Below, piece after piece: positions 1 through 6,226 of a stretch of DNA of 31,268 nucleotides (its first letter is position 1; every line of letters begins with the position of its first letter). A model generated the notes under the pieces. The model was not told the origin of the DNA, made no database searches, and was given only the letters and a program-made list of their open reading frames with translations. The stretch spans positions 1 through 31,268 of the forward strand of contig CBFDBT010000008.1 of assembly GCA_965603115.1 (NCBI GenBank). The letters are read 5' to 3'. Source of the DNA: CBFDBT01 sp965603115. GTDB lineage: Bacteria; Pseudomonadota; Alphaproteobacteria; Sphingomonadales; Kordiimonadaceae. Position numbers and translations under genes: made by a program.

Positions 1-146
1 ATGCTGTTCTCTCCGCGCAAGCCTTCAAGTACGATACGGATCTTCTCTTCAGCACTATAGAGCTTGCGGGTTGCTCGGCGGATGTCTTTGACTACTTTAG
101 TCGCGGAGGCTTTAGCTGTTTTAGTCTTAGAGGATTTAGTTCTCAT
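1..146 (-). CDS. IS3-family transposase OrfA, 5' end only (runs off the window)
   Basis: The minus strand reads from an ATG at 146 off the left edge: about 48 codons with a Lys/Thr/Ser/Ala-rich start followed by RKLYSAEEKIRIVLEGLRGE. That is the beginning of the helix-turn-helix OrfA of IS3-family elements (recognised from family knowledge). OrfA binds the element's ends and is normally joined to the OrfB integrase domain by frameshifting. An AGGAGGT lies at 167-161, 14 nt before the ATG, which is long for a ribosome binding site. That motif belongs to the inverted repeat of the neighbouring IS110-type element, so the native upstream region of orfA seems to have been displaced by that insertion. 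The rest of the gene is outside the window, so intactness cannot be judged. Confidence 0.8.
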   Translation of the reverse strand, partial: MRTKSSKTKTAKASATKVVKDIRRATRKLYSAEEKIRIVLEGLRGENS

Positions 147-154
147 CTTATGGG

Positions 155-169
155 ATGGACACCTCCTGC
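155..169 (+). repeat. left subterminal inverted repeat of the IS1111-like element
   Basis: The sequence ATGGACACCTCCTGC is the exact reverse complement of 1435-1449. The match does not extend at either end. It starts nine bases from the orfA start codon. Confidence 0.85.
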
Positions 170-216
170 AACTAAAGTGATAATTCGTTACTTGAAAAGG
201 AGAAGGAGAAAGTAAG

Positions 217-1215
217 ATGCAATTATTAGCAATTGATATAGGTAAGCGGTCATTTCACATTCATGGCATTACTATTGATGGTGAGATCATTTCTCAGAAA
301 GTGACCAGGTCTAAGTTAATGACAACAGTAATGAGATTCGCCCCAGATATTGTAGCAATGGAAGCATGCGCAAGTGCGCATCATTGGGGACGCCAATTCG
401 ATGAAGAGAAAATAGTGGTACGCTTGATCCATCCACGTTTTGTAAAACCTTATGTAAAAGGCTCTAAGAACGATGCTGTGGATGCAGAGGCTATTTTTGA
501 AGCAGCAACTCGGCCAACAATGCGTTTTGTACCACTCAAAACAATTGAACAACAGGATCTTCAAATGTTCCACCGTATGCGTGACAGGCTTGTCACACAA
601 CGTACGGCTCTTATTAATCATATTCGTGGCTTATTAGCTGAATATGGTGTTGTTCTGCCCAAGGGAGCCTGTCGCTTCCGCAACAGAATTGCTGAGGAGG
701 TTAGTAACGCTGACTTGTCAGAGTTGGCTTCACAGCTATTTTCTGAGCTTATTGACGAATTTATCGCGCTGAATGACCGTGTTGTAGCTTTGGATCGTAA
801 ACTGATTAAAATTTGCCGTTCTCTCGAACAATGTAAGCGCCTGACAACTCTGCCAGGAGTTGGGCCTGTTGTCGCAACTGCTCTTGTTGCCGCAGTTGGT
901 GATGGACGGAACTTTTCATCAGGCAGAGCTTTAGCTGCATGGATAGGTCTTGTGCCAAGGCAATATACAACAGGAGGAACCCCCCGTCTTGGTGGTATAG
1001 GCAGAAGGGCAAATCATTATTTGAGGCGTCAATTAATTCACGGTGCGCGCTCAACTCTATACAGGGTAGAGAACCGAGATGATTCGCGATCCAAATGGGC
1101 AAGTAAGCTGTTAAAGCGAGTTGGTCATAACAAAACGCTTGTGGCTATGGCTAACAAAACTGCAAGAATAGCTTGGGCAATGTTACGTAACGGCGAAGAA
1201 TACAGAGTAGCATAG
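217..1215 (+). CDS. IS110/IS1111-family transposase (DEDD recombinase)
   Basis: This 332-aa protein is the usual length for IS110 transposases. The N-terminal RuvC-like DEDD domain shows D7 (LAIDIGKRSF), E49 (VAMEACAS) and D86/D89 (KNDAVDAEAI). The C-terminal Transposase_20 domain begins at LTTLPGVGPVVATAL (about 209-223) and continues through FSSGRALAAWIGLVPRQ and GGIGRRANHYLRR. The candidate nucleophilic serine is in the FSSG motif (S234/S235), with uncertainty because I aligned by eye. The motif usually written SSGG after GLVPRQ is TTGG here. The start is an ATG preceded by a good purine-rich site (GGAGAAGGAG). Known members cut and join DNA under the direction of an RNA encoded by the element. 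The reading frame is intact, so the element may be active. Confidence 0.93.
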   Translation: MQLLAIDIGKRSFHIHGITIDGEIISQKVTRSKLMTTVMRFAPDIVAMEACASAHHWGRQFDEEKIVVRLIHPRFVKPYVKGSKNDAVDAEAIFEAATRPTMRFVPLKTIEQQDLQMFHRMRDRLVTQRTALINHIRGLLAEYGVVLPKGACRFRNRIAEEVSNADLSELASQLFSELIDEFIALNDRVVALDRKLIKICRSLEQCKRLTTLPGVGPVVATALVAAVGDGRNFSSGRALAAWIGLVPRQYTTGGTPRLGGIGRRANHYLRRQLIHGARSTLYRVENRDDSRSKWASKLLKRVGHNKTLVAMANKTARIAWAMLRNGEEYRVA

Positions 1216-1434
1216 GAAAGGATTTTCATGGCACAATAATGCGAGGTGTAAAATTGATGGTGTAACGGCAAAGGGCCGCCATTTCACAGCCTGTAAGGAA
1301 CGAAGGCCATTAAAGGCCGGTCATCTTAAAAGGCAATGAAAACAGCGGATTCCCATCATGGCCAGGAAAATAGTTTTCCGTAAATAGGCCGGATAGATTC
1401 ACGCATCCAAAGCCGTCACTAAAAAACATCTTGC
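1216..1434 (+). ncRNA. possible bridge/seek RNA region of the IS1111-like element
   Basis: This non-coding segment runs from the transposase stop to the right inverted repeat. In IS1111-group elements the right end encodes a structured RNA with one loop matching the target and another matching the element ends. Visible structure includes a GGAAAA/TTTTCC hairpin (1365-1370 with 1374-1379), GGCC pairs flanking it near 1359 and 1389, and a GGCC-GGCC pair near 1308-1320. I did not fold the RNA or locate its guide loops, so the boundaries are placeholders. The existence of an RNA is inferred from family knowledge and layout. Confidence 0.45.
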
Positions 1435-1449
1435 GCAGGAGGTGTCCAT
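1435..1449 (-). repeat. right subterminal inverted repeat of the IS1111-like element
   Basis: GCAGGAGGTGTCCAT is the exact inverted copy of 155-169 and marks the right end of the element. Confidence 0.85.
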
Positions 1450-1756
1450 AGATTCATTCCTTACGTCACTGTGATGAGATCAAAACCCTCTCTTAGGCAA
1501 TAGCTAACTTTGGACCCATAGGATTAGACGGGGAACAGCCCTAAGGGTGCCATAATTATCTCCAATATTATATGTTAATAAAATCCCAACTCGAAATAAG
1601 CTGGGGAAAGTCAGTCAGAATATTTATAAGAATGTATCTGGACAAAGAGTGGTTTTGCGCTTGATAATAAGCAGGGATTTGTAATAATCAGGACTAGCGC
1701 GTTATATTTAAATCGGCTATTGTCGACCAGAGTCAAAGCGAAATGGAGCTATATTG
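1450..1756. other. intergenic stretch, possibly holding the severed upstream end of the IS3 element
   Basis: No convincing gene is seen. If the IS1111-like element entered just upstream of the IS3 orfA, the original leader and terminal repeat of the IS3 element should lie here. The bases just right of 1450, read on the minus strand, contain an AAGGA that would suit orfA. A possible IS3 end is the GGGGAACA ending near 1537 (TG-type end on the minus strand), but I cannot confirm it. The part from about 1560 to 1756 is AT-rich and may carry the promoter of the next gene. Confidence 0.4.
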
Positions 1757-2116
1757 ATGAAGCTTAGTAATAAAATTGTTTATATTATCACACTAACAGC
1801 TGGCATAAGCACTGCTGGAACCGCCGAAGACTGCGGTGAAGCCCCCCTAGACAAACCAAACTTACCATCGATAACATCAGTTACTGCAGACACCCTTAAA
1901 AGTGCCCGCGATAGAACTGTCGCCTTCAGTGAGAGAGTGGATACTTATATGGGTTGCATGGACCTTCAAGGCCGCAAGCTATTACCCCATCTAACTAAAC
2001 CACAACAAGTGCGATGGGAAGAAGACCTCACTGAGGTTCATGAAAACCGTCGCCAGCTCCAAATTGCGCTTAATGATCTCATAAGATCATATCGCAAGCA
2101 AACAGCCTCTAAGTAA
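1757..2116 (+). CDS. small secreted protein with a Cys pair, function unknown
   Basis: The start is the ATG at 1757, with GGAG eight bases upstream; an in-frame TTG at 1754 is less likely. The 119-aa product has a Sec-type signal peptide (residues about 1-22, ending ...AGTA before EDCG). The mature part begins DCGEAPLDKPNLP, then has a charged helical region with a second Cys (YMGCMD). This pattern, a Cys-Gly-x-x-Pro start followed by a long helix with another Cys, recurs in small periplasmic proteins of alphaproteobacteria, and the two Cys could form a disulfide. I do not recognise a named family. It lies between the mobile elements and a lipoprotein gene on the same strand. Confidence 0.65.
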   Translation: MKLSNKIVYIITLTAGISTAGTAEDCGEAPLDKPNLPSITSVTADTLKSARDRTVAFSERVDTYMGCMDLQGRKLLPHLTKPQQVRWEEDLTEVHENRRQLQIALNDLIRSYRKQTASK

Positions 2117-2216
2117 AAATTTAGTAATATTCTAACCATTCGTTAGTGATATTTTAAATCGTGACGCCTATCATTATATATGATAGAATCGTTCCTATTA
2201 TAAATTGAGATGTAAC

Positions 2217-2528
2217 ATGATAAAACTTATTTCGCTCACTCTATTATCTGCAGGCCTGCTTTCAGCATGCTCTTCAAACCAGAACAATATATCTCTCAAT
2301 ATTCAAGAGCTTGATAGAAATCATTATAATGCTGAGGTAAGCGTTTCTCATTTTGGAAATACGGCTGATAGCAGTTATTTACGAGAAATTCACCGGCGGG
2401 AAATTCAGCTCAAATTTGCCAAAGATAAGTTGTGTAATGGCGGCATCAATATAGCGCGCCCAACAAATACCCACGAGGAAAGTGCGAGCTATCAGCTTAA
2501 CTACGTTGTGACATGCACATCCTCTTAA
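2217..2528 (+). CDS. small lipoprotein, function unknown
   Basis: The ATG at 2217 gives 103 aa starting MIKLISLTLLSAGLLSAC. The lipobox LLSAC places the lipidated Cys at residue 18, followed by SSNQ, with no Asp at +2, so outer-membrane sorting is expected. An upstream in-frame TTG (2205) would add residues in front of the signal peptide and is not favoured. The mature part, about 85 aa, is predicted as mixed strand and helix with two further Cys (KLCNGG and VVTCTSS). Its stop overlaps the 3' end of the convergent terL by four bases. No named family is recognised. Confidence 0.7.
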   Translation: MIKLISLTLLSAGLLSACSSNQNNISLNIQELDRNHYNAEVSVSHFGNTADSSYLREIHRREIQLKFAKDKLCNGGINIARPTNTHEESASYQLNYVVTCTSS

Positions 2529-3865
2529 AGCTTTAATATTCTAGGATTACCTTCAGAACTCAGCATAAGACTCCAAACAGCCCATACAAGTGCATCAAGC
2601 CTGTCTGGGCTTTGGCTATTCTTTTCCCCCGTATAACTACACATCTCGTCTTCTAGAGCTGGAAAAGGCATGATATGGAAAACCTTATCTTGCTCATAAA
2701 GAGCCGCAATAGGTTCAGCACGCATCATTTTTCCACGACGTGCATGAACAGACTGGTAAGCAACATCAGGCTCAATTTGTCTGAGTAAATTTTCCACCAA
2801 ATCACCACCGTTATTTACTTCCGCCACTAAACGGTCCGCTTGTAGTTCATCATATAAATTAAGGGCGCGCTTTGCCCAACCGGCAGGGCTTAACCCTTGA
2901 ATAGTTTCATCGGCTAATACATAGGCTTTTCCATCCATCCCCCTGCCTACCGCAACTATTCCACATGCATCAGCCTTTGGTCCACCGCTCACGGGCGGAT
3001 CTACAGCAACCACAATACGCTCTATATCTGAAGGCCTTTGGCGTCTGCAGGCCTCTATCATAGATCTCGACCAAAGTGCGCCCACTACATCATCAATTAG
3101 CTCACCATCCAGCTCTTGACGTCCCAATCTTGTACCACCATACAGTCTGGATATTTCTGATAAAAATCTTGACGGTAGATTGGCTGAGTTATCAAAAGTT
3201 GAACCCTTTGTCACCAGTGTTGTTTTATCTTTTAAAAGCTTACGCAATAGCGGTATTGGCCGCGGTGTAGTTGTGATAATAACACGAGGCCTGCGCCCAA
3301 GGCGTAAACCCATCAATAAATTAGACCACACATCTTCAGCATTGGGCCACTTAGCCAACTCATCCACCCAAGCAAAACCATGTTGTGGCCCTCTAAGCTG
3401 ATCAGGTTCACTAGCTGAGTATAAATGAGCGACAATACCGTTTGGCCAAACAAGGCGCCTGCGAGACGGCTCATAAACAGGCCTCTCCTCGGAAGGGAAA
3501 ATAGCCAACAGGCCGCTCTCCCCCTCAATCATGACCTCGCGACCATCTGCAGACGTTTCTGCAACAAGAGCAATGCGGCGCGGGGCGCTTACGGGTGCCA
3601 TTAATGGACTTTGCCCTGAGACAATTGATCTAACCCATTCTGCTCCCATACGGGTTTTACCAAAGCCACGCCCCGCCAAAACAAGCCAGTGTGACCACTC
3701 TTCGTCTGAGGGCGGCAACTGATTTGGTCGCGCCCAGAAATGCCAATCAAAAAGCAACTCGCGACAAATGTCTTCATCAAATGTTTCTAATATCCGCACA
3801 CGATCCTGACTTGATACACTCAGCAATCGCTCTGCAACGGATAGCCGAGTATCACTCGCTATCAC
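2525..3865 (-). CDS. terL: phage/GTA-type terminase large subunit
   Basis: TerL is the motor and nuclease that cuts concatemeric or chromosomal DNA and pumps it into proheads. The 446-aa protein has both domains: Walker A GRGFGKTR (65-72), Walker B FAWVDE (164-169), coupling motif TTTPRP (198-203), and an RNase H-like nuclease with D289 (VAVDPP), E349 (AEVNNGG) and D424 (DRLDALVWAV). All expected catalytic residues are present, so it looks functional. The sequence resembles the terminase of alphaproteobacterial gene transfer agents (RcGTA g2 family), judged by memory. The start is GTG, coupled to the terS stop as GTGA. No portal or capsid genes follow: the next gene is the convergent lipoprotein gene. 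Confidence 0.9.
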   Translation of the reverse strand: MIASDTRLSVAERLLSVSSQDRVRILETFDEDICRELLFDWHFWARPNQLPPSDEEWSHWLVLAGRGFGKTRMGAEWVRSIVSGQSPLMAPVSAPRRIALVAETSADGREVMIEGESGLLAIFPSEERPVYEPSRRRLVWPNGIVAHLYSASEPDQLRGPQHGFAWVDELAKWPNAEDVWSNLLMGLRLGRRPRVIITTTPRPIPLLRKLLKDKTTLVTKGSTFDNSANLPSRFLSEISRLYGGTRLGRQELDGELIDDVVGALWSRSMIEACRRQRPSDIERIVVAVDPPVSGGPKADACGIVAVGRGMDGKAYVLADETIQGLSPAGWAKRALNLYDELQADRLVAEVNNGGDLVENLLRQIEPDVAYQSVHARRGKMMRAEPIAALYEQDKVFHIMPFPALEDEMCSYTGEKNSQSPDRLDALVWAVWSLMLSSEGNPRILKL

Positions 3866-4350
3866 TGGTCTGCCCCATTTTTGACGTCACCAATATTCCT
3901 AGTCATAGTATCAAGCTTTTCAATCAAAAGCTCTCTTGCGCTGAACTCACGAGACGTCTGATTATCATCCTTAGATTTATTATCAGTCCCTTGGAGCCCA
4001 TCACCACGATGCGCCTTTAAAATATACATTCCCAAGCTATCGCTGTAACTGCGCTGAATGCCACACTCTTTACCAGCATAATAGATAGGCTTTTCAACAC
4101 CTTCGATTGCGCGCTTCCTCAATACTGCTTCAAGTTCATCTATTGATTCATCTTTAGCATGGTCCCATTCTTGAGAAAACTCAGCATCCTGAGCCTTAAG
4201 GCTGTGAGCCGATCGGGCACTAATGTTAGCAGCTCTGGCAGATGCGCTGATATTACCTGTGGTTCGCAATACGTCCAAAAATATAATACGCTGTCTTTGG
4301 GTAATGGGTTTTTTCTTACACATAGGCACTTTCGGCTTTCTTTTGAACAT
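3862..4350 (-). CDS. terS: terminase small subunit
   Basis: TerS recognises DNA and loads TerL. The 162-aa protein has an N-terminal helix-turn-helix (TTGNISASARAANISARSAH), then the typical acidic helix EFSQEWDHAKDESIDELEAVLRKRAIEG, a short strand pair KPIYYAGKECG and YSDSLGMYILKAHR. That order is characteristic of small terminases in GTAs and related phages. The C-terminal 50 residues are polar and likely interact with TerL. The ATG at 4350 lacks an obvious ribosome site; a second ATG at 4323 (MCKKKP) is an alternative. It overlaps terL by four bases, so the pair is translationally coupled. An intrinsic terminator sits directly upstream. Confidence 0.85.
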   Translation of the reverse strand: MFKRKPKVPMCKKKPITQRQRIIFLDVLRTTGNISASARAANISARSAHSLKAQDAEFSQEWDHAKDESIDELEAVLRKRAIEGVEKPIYYAGKECGIQRSYSDSLGMYILKAHRGDGLQGTDNKSKDDNQTSREFSARELLIEKLDTMTRNIGDVKNGADQ

Positions 4351-4368
4351 TTGCGTTATATGCAGCTA

Positions 4369-4396
4369 TAAAAAAAGGCCAACCAAAGGTCAGCCT
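4369..4396 (-). terminator. intrinsic terminator in the leader of terS
   Basis: On the minus strand AGGCTGACC, loop TTT, GGTTGGCCT pairs over nine positions (two G-U pairs) and is followed by a run of about seven T. It lies downstream of the DUF6456 gene and only 19 bases before the terS start codon. It must therefore be read through for terS-terL expression from any promoter upstream. Confidence 0.8.
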
Positions 4397-4444
4397 GTCT
4401 TTATCGCGATTTTGTCCAAGTAAACATTTTGGGACTGTGAAATA

Positions 4445-4473
4445 TCCTTAACAAACTAATGTCACGTTGTCAA
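4445..4473 (-). promoter_or_regulatory. candidate promoter for terS-terL
   Basis: A perfect TTGACA -35 (4473-4468 on the minus strand) is followed after 17 bases by TAAGGA, a poor -10. A strong -35 with a weak -10 could mean an activator is needed. It sits between the DUF6456 stop and the leader terminator, next to a palindrome at 4481-4495. No experimental support. Confidence 0.4.
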
Positions 4474-4479
4474 GTATTT

Positions 4480-5256
4480 TTAACCTATATGGTTATTATA
4501 GTGGCAAACCAAACGAGACAGAGCTATGGCTAATACTACTTTTCCAGAGCGAACTGGCCATCCAAGATTTTTTTCTGCGGCCTCCAATCCATCAAGATGA
4601 CAACAGACCCTAAACAAAACATCCTTTAGTCCCGGCCCCGCATCTTCCAGGGCATTAGTTAGACGTTTTTTGGCCGCTATAGCATGGTCTGAAACATTCA
4701 TCCCACACAATGCGTGGCTGTTGCCTTGGCTCCTAATTATAGCATCATAATTAAGGGTTATATTTGGTGACATACCCGATAGCTCAAAGTCTTCTCTCAA
4801 ACGCTCTCCTGCCAGAAATTGCTCCTTAGAAATCATGGGTTTCCCATTCTTGTTTTTGCGCTTAAGTAGCCATCCAAGGGGTGTTTCACCAATATTAGTT
4901 TTATAAGGCTTGATGCGCTCACCATCCTTAATACACTTTGTATCTTCTAAAATATGCTGGCTGGCATAAACAGATGAATTAGATGCTTCACCCGTTTGGG
5001 CTATCTGAGACAATTGGTTCATACGACAAACATAAGCCCTCCCAACCGAGTTAATTTTCACAATATTTTCTTGCTGCACAACAAGATCTAGAGCTAGCAG
5101 CGATTCCAACACTGAAGGTGGCGCCAATAACGACTCTACCTTCATTTTATTATCCAGTTGAATATTTGCAGAAGCCCCTGCCTGCATTTTCAATAAGACC
5201 CTTTCGGCAAGTCCTGATAAAGTATTTTTAGTAAATTTTAATTTCAACTTAGACAT
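4480..5256 (-). CDS. DUF6456 domain protein, probable transcription regulator of the terminase module
   Basis: The 258-aa protein has an N-terminal region of winged-helix appearance (about 10-75: LSGLAERVLLKM, SVLESLLALDLVV, VGRAYVCR). A linker leads to a C-terminal DUF6456 domain (about 125-250) with the hallmark pieces ETPLGWLLKRKNKNGKPMIS, FLAGERLREDFE, DHAIAAKKRL, VCCHLDGLEAAEKNLGWP and SGKVVLAIALSRL. DUF6456 is an alphaproteobacterial family. From memory, it includes proteins tied to activation of gene transfer agents (GafA/GafY-like), which I cannot verify here. The ATG has AAGGA eight bases upstream. It is divergent from an XRE repressor, and a perfect palindrome lies 16 bases before its start, so repression by that neighbour is likely. 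Its last codons contain a third palindrome. Confidence 0.8.
   Translation of the reverse strand: MSKLKLKFTKNTLSGLAERVLLKMQAGASANIQLDNKMKVESLLAPPSVLESLLALDLVVQQENIVKINSVGRAYVCRMNQLSQIAQTGEASNSSVYASQHILEDTKCIKDGERIKPYKTNIGETPLGWLLKRKNKNGKPMISKEQFLAGERLREDFELSGMSPNITLNYDAIIRSQGNSHALCGMNVSDHAIAAKKRLTNALEDAGPGLKDVLFRVCCHLDGLEAAEKNLGWPVRSGKVVLAIALSRLVCHYNNHIG
4481..4495. promoter_or_regulatory. operator-like palindrome next to the terS promoter
   Basis: TAACC-TATAT-GGTTA, with perfect 5-base arms, overlaps the final codons of the DUF6456 gene and lies eight bases upstream of the TTGACA. The arms match those of the palindromes at 5272 and 5354, so the same regulator may bind here. Confidence 0.45.
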
Positions 5257-5271
5257 GGTAAAATCCTTTTG

Positions 5272-5288
5272 TTAACCAATATGGTTAA
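5272..5288. promoter_or_regulatory. operator palindrome in front of the DUF6456 gene
   Basis: TTAACCA-ATA-TGGTTAA is a perfect 7-base-arm palindrome, 16 bases upstream of the DUF6456 start codon and overlapping its probable transcription start. It is the best copy of the motif in this intergenic region and the likely site of the divergent XRE protein. Confidence 0.65.
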
Positions 5289-5345
5289 ATATAAACATAT
5301 TTATGGGAAAATGTTGAATCACTTTTATTTTCCGGTTAAAAAGGC

Positions 5346-5368
5346 TATACTAGTAACCAATTTGGTAA
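5346..5368 (+). promoter_or_regulatory. XRE gene -10 box with overlapping operator
   Basis: TATACT at 5346-5351 is a good -10 box; no clear -35 lies 17 bases upstream. Immediately downstream, TAACCA-ATT-TGGTAA (5354-5368) is an imperfect copy of the 5272 palindrome placed over the expected start of transcription. This is the classical geometry for autorepression. A half-site (GGTTAA) lies near 5334. Confidence 0.55.
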
Positions 5369-5399
5369 ATAGGCACTACCTCATCTACGGGAGATAAAT

Positions 5400-5963
5400 A
5401 TGCTTCATTCGCGCATTAGAGAGATCAGAAAGAAAAAAGGCATGACCTTGCAGCAGGTTGCTGACCTCTGCAAACCAACGCCTACTACTGCTCAAACTAT
5501 CGGGCGGCTAGAAACTGGCGCGCGCACCCTGTCAGTTGGCTGGATTGATCGTATTGCAGATGCGCTAGGTGTCAATGCAGAAGAATTGCTGGCTACTCCG
5601 GGTAGTGGCGATGTAATAATCAAAGGCGCGGTTAACAAAAAAGGAGCGGTCATCACCCTTGATGGTGTGCTTAATATGCGACAAAATTTTGAAGCACTAG
5701 CCTTACGCATGGACAGCAATCAAGCCGGATATCAAAAAGGGGATCATATTGTTTGCCGTTGCCTCAAACCTACACAATACCCGGACGCATCAGGAAAAGA
5801 TTGCTTGGTAGAAGACATAAACGGCCAGCAAACCTTTGGTAAGTTGATATACGAAGGAAGTGACAGCTACCGTGTTGCGCCTTTGGGTGTCGATGGCATA
5901 ATCACCGATCCACTCAAGCCGGTTATGATTGCCTTAGCAGAATTACAGGTCCGCAAACTCTAG
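5400..5963 (+). CDS. XRE-family repressor with S24/LexA-like C-terminal domain
   Basis: This 187-aa protein has an N-terminal Cro/CI-type helix-turn-helix (about 5-65: IREIRKKKGMTLQQVADLC, TIGRLETGARTLSVGWIDRIADALGV). The C-terminal domain resembles S24 peptidase folds (MDSNQAGYQKGDHIVCR; GQQTFGKLIYEG). S106 and K148 sit where the LexA Ser-Lys dyad would be, but I see no Ala-Gly cleavage site, so it may be a non-cleaved repressor. The ATG is preceded by GGGAG. Divergence from the DUF6456 gene, with palindromes over both promoters, suggests it represses both genes and possibly terS-terL. A comparable XRE repressor (RogA) controls GTA activators in Caulobacter; that parallel is from memory. Confidence 0.85.
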   Translation: MLHSRIREIRKKKGMTLQQVADLCKPTPTTAQTIGRLETGARTLSVGWIDRIADALGVNAEELLATPGSGDVIIKGAVNKKGAVITLDGVLNMRQNFEALALRMDSNQAGYQKGDHIVCRCLKPTQYPDASGKDCLVEDINGQQTFGKLIYEGSDSYRVAPLGVDGIITDPLKPVMIALAELQVRKL

Positions 5964-6041
5964 GCGCTTGCACAAAATAATACTCCATGATAAATCGCGC
6001 AACATAGCGCCCTCAACATTGATAGAATTAGGATATACAAA

Positions 6042-6218
6042 ATGGCTAAAATGAAAGTAACACTTAAAGCAACCCTTGGCCGTGGTGAATTTTACTGGGT
6101 AGCCGACGTTCATGCTGATAGTGAAGACGAAGCTATTGTAGTTGCAGAAAACCTATTCACTGCTGAAATGGAAAAAAGTCAAGAATGGGAATTCACAGAC
6201 TTTGAAGTTGATAGGTAA
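6042..6218 (+). CDS. 58-aa protein downstream of the XRE repressor, function unknown
   Basis: The ATG at 6042 has TAGGA about ten bases upstream and opens a 58-aa frame ending TAA at 6218. The product starts MAKMKVTLKATLGRGEFYWV, continues with an acidic stretch HADSEDEAIVVAENLF and ends WEFTDFEVDR. It has no signal or membrane segment. The strand-helix-strand pattern looks like a small folded domain. It follows the repressor by 78 bases on the same strand and may be co-transcribed; it ends eight bases before the stop of the convergent nitrilase gene. No family recognised. Confidence 0.65.
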   Translation: MAKMKVTLKATLGRGEFYWVADVHADSEDEAIVVAENLFTAEMEKSQEWEFTDFEVDR

Positions 6219-6226
6219 TACAACAA

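Larger units (their letters stand above)
155..1449 (+). mobile_element. IS110-family element, IS1111-like, about 1.3 kb
   Basis: A single transposase gene (217-1215) sits between exact 15-bp inverted repeats at 155-169 and 1435-1449. The left non-coding part is short (about 47 bp) and the right one long (about 219 bp). In the IS1111 subgroup, inverted repeats are subterminal and the longer right end encodes the guide (bridge/seek) RNA, and this layout fits. The true ends probably lie a few bases outside the repeats and cannot be fixed without an empty-site comparison. The element lies directly against the start of an IS3-family orfA. Confidence 0.8.

Noticed and set aside
3691..4020. 109-codon plus-strand frame across terS/terL
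   Set aside because: It lies antisense to two well-supported genes with catalytic motifs and has no features of its own.
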